Of a stretch of 64,000 nt of DNA, positions 59,346 to 64,000 are shown piece by piece. The notes under the pieces were generated by a model. That model searched no databases, had not been told where the DNA came from, and worked only from the letters and a program-made list of their open reading frames with translations. The first letter of the stretch is position 1. Each line of letters begins with the position of its first letter. The stretch is from JAGXSE01 sp040757295 (GTDB taxonomy: Bacteria; Bacillota; PH28-bin88), in NCBI GenBank assembly GCA_040757295.1, contig JBFLXH010000004.1:43764-107763 (forward strand). Reading direction: 5' to 3'. The position numbers and the translations under genes were made by a program.

Positions 59346-60278
59346 TTAGCCACTGCAGATTTTACGCAATACCCCCTGGGCTTCATTCACCAGTTCCTCA
59401 ATGATCGCAGCAGCGGGTTTTATCTCATTAACCATTCCGGCAATTTGGCCCGCCATGACCGAGCCGTAGTCGGTATCTCCTTCCACAACAGCCAGCCGGA
59501 GCCGTCCGGAACCCAACTGGTGGAATGCCTCTTCCGCGGCGCTTTCTTTCTCCAGCCTGGCAAATTCCTTGGTCAGTTTATTTTCCAATACCCGCACCTT
59601 GTGGCCGGGGATGCCGGTAATCACCGTATCCCGGTCTTTTGCCTTAATTATCGCCTGTTTATATTTCTCATGGGCCGTACATTCACTGGCACAGATAAAC
59701 CTGGTCCCAATCTGGACCCCCTGGGCGCCCAAAGCCAAAGCCGCTGCCACCCCCCGGCCGTCAGCTATACCGCCAGCAGCAATCACCGGCAAGTCTACTG
59801 CATCAACTACCTGAGGTACTAGGGCCATGGTGGTTAATTCCCCAATGTGGCCGCCGCACTCCATCCCTTCAGCGATTAAGGCATCTACCCCTATTTTCGC
59901 CAACCTCTTGGCTAAGGCGATGGAGGCAATAACAGGGATTACTTTGATGCCAGCTTCTTTCAGCCGGGGGATATGTTTGCCGGGGTTACCAGCCCCGGTG
60001 GTGATCACCGGGACCCTCTCTTCCACCATCAGGTCAATTATTTCCGCTACATAGGGGGACAGATAATAGACATTTACCCCAAAGGGACAATCAGTAATTT
60101 TCTTTACCTTGCGGATTTCATTTCTGACAACATCCGGAGGGGCGTTGCCGGCTCCGATAATTCCGAGACCACCCGCTGCCGAAACAGCCGCTGCCAGCTC
60201 CCCTGTTGCTACCCAGGCCATGCCGCCTTGCAGGATTGGATAGCGAATTCCTAAAAGGTCACAAATAGCAGTCTGCAA
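59346..60278 (-). CDS. fabK: Enoyl-[ACP] reductase, FMN-dependent FabK type
   Basis: A 310-residue flavin enzyme. Signatures: CDLLGIRYPILQGGMAWVAT, NPFGVN-like CPFGVNVYYLSPYVAEI, ALIAEGMECGGHIGELTTMA, LPVIAAGGIADGRGVAAALA and LGAQGVQIGTRFICASE. In bacteria lacking FabI, FabK performs the last step of chain elongation with NADH and FMN. Its position between fabH and fabD in the fab operon supports this role more strongly than for the Cys-cluster paralogue. Confidence 0.95.
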   Translation of the reverse strand: MQTAICDLLGIRYPILQGGMAWVATGELAAAVSAAGGLGIIGAGNAPPDVVRNEIRKVKKITDCPFGVNVYYLSPYVAEIIDLMVEERVPVITTGAGNPGKHIPRLKEAGIKVIPVIASIALAKRLAKIGVDALIAEGMECGGHIGELTTMALVPQVVDAVDLPVIAAGGIADGRGVAAALALGAQGVQIGTRFICASECTAHEKYKQAIIKAKDRDTVITGIPGHKVRVLENKLTKEFARLEKESAAEEAFHQLGSGRLRLAVVEGDTDYGSVMAGQIAGMVNEIKPAAAIIEELVNEAQGVLRKICSG

Positions 60279-60282
60279 TATT

Positions 60283-61293
60283 TTACCTCCCTTCCCCTTT
60301 CCACCACCGGATCACACTGGCTGCCCAAGTTAAACCTGCACCAAAAGCAACCAGCACAACAATATCTCCCTGTTTGATTTTCCCCTCCCTTAAGGCCTCA
60401 CACAAGGCTACAGGAACAGAAGCAGCGGACATATTACCATAGCGATCCAGGTTAACATAAACTTTTTCCCAAGGTAAATTCAAACGCCGTAGGGCTGCCT
60501 CAACGATGCGGTTATTGGCCTGGTGGGGGATCAGGAAGTCAATTTGATCCTTGGTCAGGCCAGCTTTTTCAATCGCCTCCAGGGCCGCTTCACCCATTAC
60601 CCTGACTGCGAATTTAAACACATCGCTGCCCCGCATATGGATTGTATGCAAGCCCTGTTGTACAGATTCCAATGAGGCAGGCATTTTGGCTCCACCGCCC
60701 GGCTGGATTAAAGCCTCTTCCAGGTCACCATCAGACCCTAAAGTACTGGAAAGTATCCCGTAGCCTTCCGGAACAGCCTGCAGGACCGCTGCCCCAGCGC
60801 CATCGCCAAACAAGACACAAGTGCTGCGATCAGCCCAGTTGGACACCCTGCTTAATGTTTCCGCTCCGATAACCAACACAGTCTTGTACATCCCAGCAAC
60901 AATAAACTGCTGACCAACGGTTAAGCCATAAACAAAACCGGTGCACCCTGCCTCCAGGTCAAAAGCGGCAGCTCTAGTTGCGCCAAGTCTTTTTTGTACT
61001 AAACAGGCTGTTGCCGGAAAAAGGTAGTCCGGCGTGACTGTTCCCACAATAATCAGGTCCACTTCTTCCGCCGCTACCCCGGCATCCTCCAGGGCCATCA
61101 CAGCAGCCTCCATACACATATCAGAGGTAGACATTTCCTGGGAGGCACGGCGCCGCTCCCTGATCCCGGTCCGGGAAACGATCCAATCATCAGAAGTGTC
61201 CACAATTTTTTCAAAATCTTTATTTGTCACAACTTGGGGAGGGACATACATGCCAATCCCCACAATGCCAACCGGGCGCAGAATGCTAGTCAT
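60283..61293 (-). CDS. fabH: 3-oxoacyl-[ACP] synthase III
   Basis: A 336-residue initiating condensing enzyme. The catalytic Cys is in DLEAGCTGFVYGL near residue 113, the His in FLIPHQANNRIVEAALRRL, and the Asn in NLDRYGNMSAASVPVAL. It condenses acyl-CoA with malonyl-ACP. The ATG at 61293 overlaps the plsX stop by eight bases and has GGGGGAAG upstream; longer frames lie inside plsX. Confidence 0.97.
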   Translation of the reverse strand: MTSILRPVGIVGIGMYVPPQVVTNKDFEKIVDTSDDWIVSRTGIRERRRASQEMSTSDMCMEAAVMALEDAGVAAEEVDLIIVGTVTPDYLFPATACLVQKRLGATRAAAFDLEAGCTGFVYGLTVGQQFIVAGMYKTVLVIGAETLSRVSNWADRSTCVLFGDGAGAAVLQAVPEGYGILSSTLGSDGDLEEALIQPGGGAKMPASLESVQQGLHTIHMRGSDVFKFAVRVMGEAALEAIEKAGLTKDQIDFLIPHQANNRIVEAALRRLNLPWEKVYVNLDRYGNMSAASVPVALCEALREGKIKQGDIVVLVAFGAGLTWAASVIRWWKGEGR

Positions 61294-62287
61294 CTTTTGC
61301 TTCCCCCTGATCGATAACGTCGTGAAGCTGTTCCACAAACCGGTTTGACAAGCACTGAACGGCCACCCGCACTGCATTGGTAATCGCTTTGGCCTTGGAA
61401 CTGCCGTGGCAGATAATGCTGACACCCTGAACACCCAAGAGGGGCGCCCCACCGTATTCCTCATACTCCAGCTTCTTTTTAATAGATTTAAATCCAGGCA
61501 ATATCAGGGCTGCCCCAAGGCGGGTACGCAGGGAACCTGCCATTTCCGCCTGCAGCATGCTGAACAATGACATAATCAAACCTTCGCCAAATTTCAAGAT
61601 GCTGTTCCCCACAAAGCCGTCGCAAACAATCACATCTGCCTCACCGCTAGGGATATCTCTGGCCTCATAATTACCGATAAAATTGATGGGCGCCGCTGAT
61701 AGCAGTTCGTAAGCTGCTTGGGTTAATTCGTTGCCTTTGTTGATTTCAGTCCCGATATTTAATAGGCCGATTTTCGGGTCTTCTACCCCCATTACCCGGT
61801 TAGCGTAGATGCTGCCCATTAAAGCAAATTGCAAGAGGTTTTGGGGTTTGCATTCGGCATTGGCACCGACATCCAGCATCAGTTTACCGCCTCGCAGAGT
61901 GGGAAGCACCGTTGCGATTGCCGGCCTTTGAATACCCGGGATCCGTCCCAGGCCTAAAAGGGCAGCGGAAACCTGTGCCCCGGTGCTGCCAGCCGATACT
62001 AGCCCGCCGGCCTCCCCTTCTTTTACCAAACGGGTAGCTACCGTGATCGATGCATCTTTTTTCTTTCTTAATGCCGTCGCCGGAGGTTCATCCATCCCAA
62101 TAACCTCACTGGCATGAACAATGGACAAATTATGTAGTTTGGGATATTTGGCAAGCTCTTCTTCCAGCTGCAATTGATTACCCACCAATAAAACATCCGC
62201 AATATCGGACCGGGCCGCTTCTACAGCGCCCTTAACAACTTCACCAGGGGCATAATCCCCGCCCATGGCGTCTACAGCAATTTTCAT
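61286..62287 (-). CDS. plsX: Phosphate acyltransferase PlsX
   Basis: A 333-residue enzyme that makes acyl-phosphate from acyl-ACP for glycerolipid synthesis with PlsY. MKIAVDAMGGDYAPGEVVKG opens the protein. ALRKKKDASITVATRLVKEG, GLVSAGSTGAQVSAALLGLG, NIGTEINKGNELTQAAYELL and GFVGNSILKFGEG are the family signatures. It lies between fapR (3 bp) and fabH (overlapping). Confidence 0.98.
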   Translation of the reverse strand: MKIAVDAMGGDYAPGEVVKGAVEAARSDIADVLLVGNQLQLEEELAKYPKLHNLSIVHASEVIGMDEPPATALRKKKDASITVATRLVKEGEAGGLVSAGSTGAQVSAALLGLGRIPGIQRPAIATVLPTLRGGKLMLDVGANAECKPQNLLQFALMGSIYANRVMGVEDPKIGLLNIGTEINKGNELTQAAYELLSAAPINFIGNYEARDIPSGEADVIVCDGFVGNSILKFGEGLIMSLFSMLQAEMAGSLRTRLGAALILPGFKSIKKKLEYEEYGGAPLLGVQGVSIICHGSSKAKAITNAVRVAVQCLSNRFVEQLHDVIDQGEAKDD

Positions 62288-62290
62288 TAA

Positions 62291-62881
62291 TCAATCATGC
62301 CCCCCTGAACTGCGCTTAGCTAAATCCGAAACAATGAATTGGCCCTTGAAGACCATTTCCTTTTCCACCTTGGAATAAACAGAGATCAGATAGGTATTCC
62401 CTTTTTTCACCTTAACAACGGCCTTGGCCAAGACCCGTTCACCCAGAAAGACAGGTCTTTTATAGCGTACCCTGGCGCTGCCAGTTAACACTGTTTCGGA
62501 ATCAATCAAGGCGACCGCCAGGGAATTGGCCTGGGCAAACAAGAAGTGTCCTCTGGCCACCTTGGTCCGGGACAGCACCATTTCCGGCAGGATGGTTAAG
62601 GAGGATAAGCCAGTCCGGCCAAGTTCCAAATCTAAGAGTTCGCCGACCAACTCACTTCTGGCCAGGGAACGGACCTCCATCTGGGTATGGTTTGCAACTG
62701 CTTTCAGCCTCTCTCGCATTTCCGGGATACCAAGAGACATCCTGTCTAGCCGGATTGTGGGCACACTGACATGAAAAAAATGGGCCAAATGCTCGTCTGT
62801 GGCTAGAGGATTGCCGCGCAAATATTCTTCCAGCTGTTTCTGCCTGTGTTCCCTGGTAATTTCCTTGCCCATTATAACCAC
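62291..62881 (-). CDS. fapR: Malonyl-CoA-responsive fatty acid biosynthesis repressor FapR
   Basis: A 196-residue regulator. The N-terminal helix-turn-helix (REHRQKQLEEYLRGNPLATD, then HFFHVSVPTIRLDRMSLGI) is joined by a helix to a hot-dog domain (ARGHFLFAQANSLAVALIDS) that binds malonyl-CoA. FapR represses fap and fab genes until malonyl-CoA releases it. It heads the fapR-plsX-fabH-fabK-fabD-fabG-acpP operon, with an inverted repeat over its own promoter start. The start may be the first or the fourth codon (both Met). Confidence 0.95.
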   Translation of the reverse strand: MVIMGKEITREHRQKQLEEYLRGNPLATDEHLAHFFHVSVPTIRLDRMSLGIPEMRERLKAVANHTQMEVRSLARSELVGELLDLELGRTGLSSLTILPEMVLSRTKVARGHFLFAQANSLAVALIDSETVLTGSARVRYKRPVFLGERVLAKAVVKVKKGNTYLISVYSKVEKEMVFKGQFIVSDLAKRSSGGHD

Positions 62882-62891
62882 CTATTATTAC

Positions 62892-62915
62892 TTGGTATTA
62901 GGACCATGCTACCAA
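62892..62915. promoter_or_regulatory. Candidate FapR operator
   Basis: A 24-bp element with inverted ends TTGGTA and TACCAA begins one base after the -10 box of the fapR promoter, overlapping the transcription start. FapR-type repressors characteristically bind here and autoregulate. Match to the published 17-bp FapR box is only partial, so the assignment rests on position plus symmetry. Confidence 0.45.
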
Positions 62916-62916
62916 T

Positions 62917-62945
62917 ATTATAATGGAATTGTCTGGGGCAGGCAA
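62917..62945 (-). promoter_or_regulatory. Sigma-A-type promoter of the fapR-plsX-fab operon
   Basis: On the minus strand TTGCCT (62940-62945), 17-bp spacer, TATAAT (62917-62922). It lies in the 155-bp gap between rpmF and fapR and predicts a leader of about 30 nt. The -35 is identical to that of the rpsB promoter. Confidence 0.78.
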
Positions 62946-63036
62946 TAGGAACTGGCTTTCAGCCCAAAAAAAAGAAAGGCATCAGTTGACCCTAGCCTTT
63001 ACTAAATTTTCTCATTTTATACAATTTACGCTACTA

Positions 63037-63216
63037 CTACTTCTCATTAACAACTTGCTTTTCTTTGTAGTAACCACATTTCGGACAAACCCGGTGAGGC
63101 ATTTTTAACTCATGGCATTGAGGACACTTAGATAAACCTGGCCCGTCAATTTTCAGCCACTCAGCGCGGCGTGAGGCTGTACGGGCTTTAGAGTGCTTTC
63201 TCTTGGGTACTCCCAA
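63037..63216 (-). CDS. rpmF: 50S ribosomal protein L32
   Basis: A 59-residue zinc-type L32. MGVPKRKHSKARTASRRAEW opens the protein. The zinc ligands are the four Cys of CPQCHELKMPHRVCPKC. The start is a TTG (63216) six bases after GGAGGGG; the family always starts with two residues before VPK. It lies 39 bp after the DUF177 gene, the usual yceD-rpmF-fapR/plsX order. Confidence 0.96.
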   Translation of the reverse strand: MGVPKRKHSKARTASRRAEWLKIDGPGLSKCPQCHELKMPHRVCPKCGYYKEKQVVNEK

Positions 63217-63255
63217 CTGGATCCCCTCCCTTCCCAATACAAATCAGTCATACCA

Positions 63256-63771
63256 TTAATTTTCGCGCGGCAACAGTTTAGCCAGAACAGACAGCCTGGC
63301 ATCCGGTTCCTCCCGCAAGCAGTGACAGTCCTGGCTATTCAAATTAACGCCGCATGCCGGACACATGCCGCGGCAATCCGCACTGCAGAGGTGCTGCATC
63401 GGCAAGGCCAAAATAATGCTTTCCATAACTAAAGGCCCCAAATCAATTTCGTCCCCCACATAGACCCGGTATTCATCCTGGTCTTCCTCACCGGAGATAG
63501 CAGTACCAGGGACGAAACGCTCCTCAAAAGGCGCCTCCAGCCCCAAAAGGTATTTTCCCAGGCACCGGCCGCAGCTAAGCTCCAGTTCAGCCCGGATTTG
63601 CCCAGAAACCAGCACGGTGGCATCCTTCAGGCCTATTTCCCCTTTAACCTCCACCGGGCCGATAAACCCAAATTCCTGCCCGCCCAGTTCAAAAGGTGGT
63701 TGGGGCTGGGAGAGCTTAAGGGAGAGAGTCCTGTCGGGGTGGCGTTTAAGTTGCGCAACAGAAATTATCAT
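63256..63771 (-). CDS. DUF177 (YceD) family protein
   Basis: A 171-residue protein of the YceD family found directly before rpmF in most bacteria. The C-terminal region carries ELSCGRCLGKYLL and a second Cys pair region (CSADCRGMCPACGVNLNSQD), typical of DUF177 with a likely zinc-binding site. In plants and bacteria it has been linked to 23S rRNA accumulation. Two adjacent ATGs serve as possible starts behind GAGGTGAGG; I use the second. A promoter lies 50 bp upstream. Confidence 0.9.
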   Translation of the reverse strand: MIISVAQLKRHPDRTLSLKLSQPQPPFELGGQEFGFIGPVEVKGEIGLKDATVLVSGQIRAELELSCGRCLGKYLLGLEAPFEERFVPGTAISGEEDQDEYRVYVGDEIDLGPLVMESIILALPMQHLCSADCRGMCPACGVNLNSQDCHCLREEPDARLSVLAKLLPREN

Positions 63772-63822
63772 CATCCTCACCTCATTCCAGGGTGGGCATA
63801 GAATAAAGCACAACTAAAGAAA

Positions 63823-63852
63823 ATTATACAAAATTGCCGGGCACTGTGTCAA
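63823..63852 (-). promoter_or_regulatory. Sigma-A-type promoter of the DUF177-rpmF unit
   Basis: On the minus strand consensus TTGACA (63847-63852) and consensus TATAAT (63823-63828) are separated by 18 bp. It lies about 50 bp before the DUF177 start. Confidence 0.85.
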
Positions 63853-63913
63853 CCCTCCGCAATCACTTAATCACGGGTGCAGTTTTAAAATATGTACCAA
63901 TAAATTCCATGCT

Positions 63914-64000
63914 CTATGCGGCATTTATTATGTCTAACACATCACTCCAACGGTTACTTGCATATTTCGCCCGTAATGTGGCGATGTATTGACCGGTTTC
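63914..64000 (-). CDS. C-terminal end of an unidentified gene (cut by window edge)
   Basis: Reading the minus strand from the right edge, an open frame gives 28 residues (ETGQYIATLRAKYASNRWSD, then VLDIINAA) and a TAG stop. The amphipathic helical tail ends normally and composition is coding-like. It is too short to assign; the basic YIATLRAKY helix is reminiscent of the ends of SWIM zinc-finger proteins, but that is a guess. No terminator is visible between it and the DUF177 promoter. Confidence 0.35.
   Translation of the reverse strand, partial: ETGQYIATLRAKYASNRWSDVLDIINAA

Noticed and set aside
58968..59822. A 284-codon open frame on the plus strand across fabD and fabK
   Set aside because: It is entirely antisense to two well-identified enzymes, has no recognisable domain and no placed ribosome-binding site. 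Its openness reflects the codon pattern of the opposite strand.
63037..63237. Longer L32 start at 63237
   Set aside because: The extra residues are not seen in L32 proteins and the TTG at 63216 has the properly spaced GGAGGGG.

Overview
This window is a stretch of bacterial chromosome of moderate GC from a spore-forming, monoderm Clostridia-type Firmicute. The broad resemblance is to Peptococcaceae (Desulfotomaculum/Thermincola-like lineages). The pointers are CodY, FapR, SpoVS behind a sigma-H-type promoter, a YtvI-like protein, HslUV-XerC-CodY linkage, FabK-type enoyl reductases and a DegS/DegU pair. No species is claimed. All genes but one read on the minus strand, so transcription runs from high to low coordinates. 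I saw no tRNA, rRNA, CRISPR array, prophage or insertion sequence.

Layout from low to high coordinates: (1) 0-9.7 kb: nusA (cut by the window edge), rimP, proS, ispG, rseP, dxr, a ytvI-like gene, cdsA, uppS, a small ferredoxin and a 72-aa unknown, i.e. transcription/translation factors plus MEP isoprenoid and lipid-carrier synthesis. (2) 9.7-12.7 kb: frr, pyrH, tsf, rpsB behind a clear promoter and structured leader. (3) 12.8-21.2 kb: codY, hslU, hslV, xerC, trmFO, topA, dprA. (4) 21.4-28 kb: a stand-alone LigD-type polymerase domain, an archaeal-type phosphoglycerate mutase, comM, a DUF1015 gene (the only plus-strand gene), yraN, rnhB. (5) 28-39 kb: a complete Tad/Flp pilus operon ending in a DUF192 gene and a degenerate chemoreceptor-like protein, with a DegS/DegU-like pair just upstream. 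This block sits between rnhB and rbgA, which I recall as near neighbours in related genomes. (6) 39-44.8 kb: rbgA, lepB, rplS, trmD, rimM, khpA, rpsP, ffh, ylxM. (7) 44.8-50.1 kb: methionine salvage (mtaD, mtnA, mtnP), ftsY and a duplicated protein with a JAMM-like motif. (8) 50.2-55 kb: smc, spoVS, rnc. (9) 55-63.8 kb: the fatty-acid operon fapR-plsX-fabH-fabK-fabD-fabG-acpP, then a second FabK-like flavoprotein and fabF, headed by a DUF177 gene and rpmF.

Most of the window is ordinary core genome. Points worth a second look: a DUF protein between smc and ftsY with two copies of a module, only the second keeping a His-x-His-Pro...Asp motif; three genes (ispG, apgM, tadE) whose best start codon is AUU or ACG rather than AUG/GUG/UUG, one of them directly after a 13-G tract; the Tad block with its own signalling proteins; and a clean sigma-H promoter in front of spoVS. 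Many ribosome-binding sites point to UUG or GUG starts (topA, rplS, mtnA, rpmF, smc, tadV, the Cys-cluster FabK paralogue). Several coordinates below are therefore shorter than the longest possible reading frame, with the reason given in each entry.
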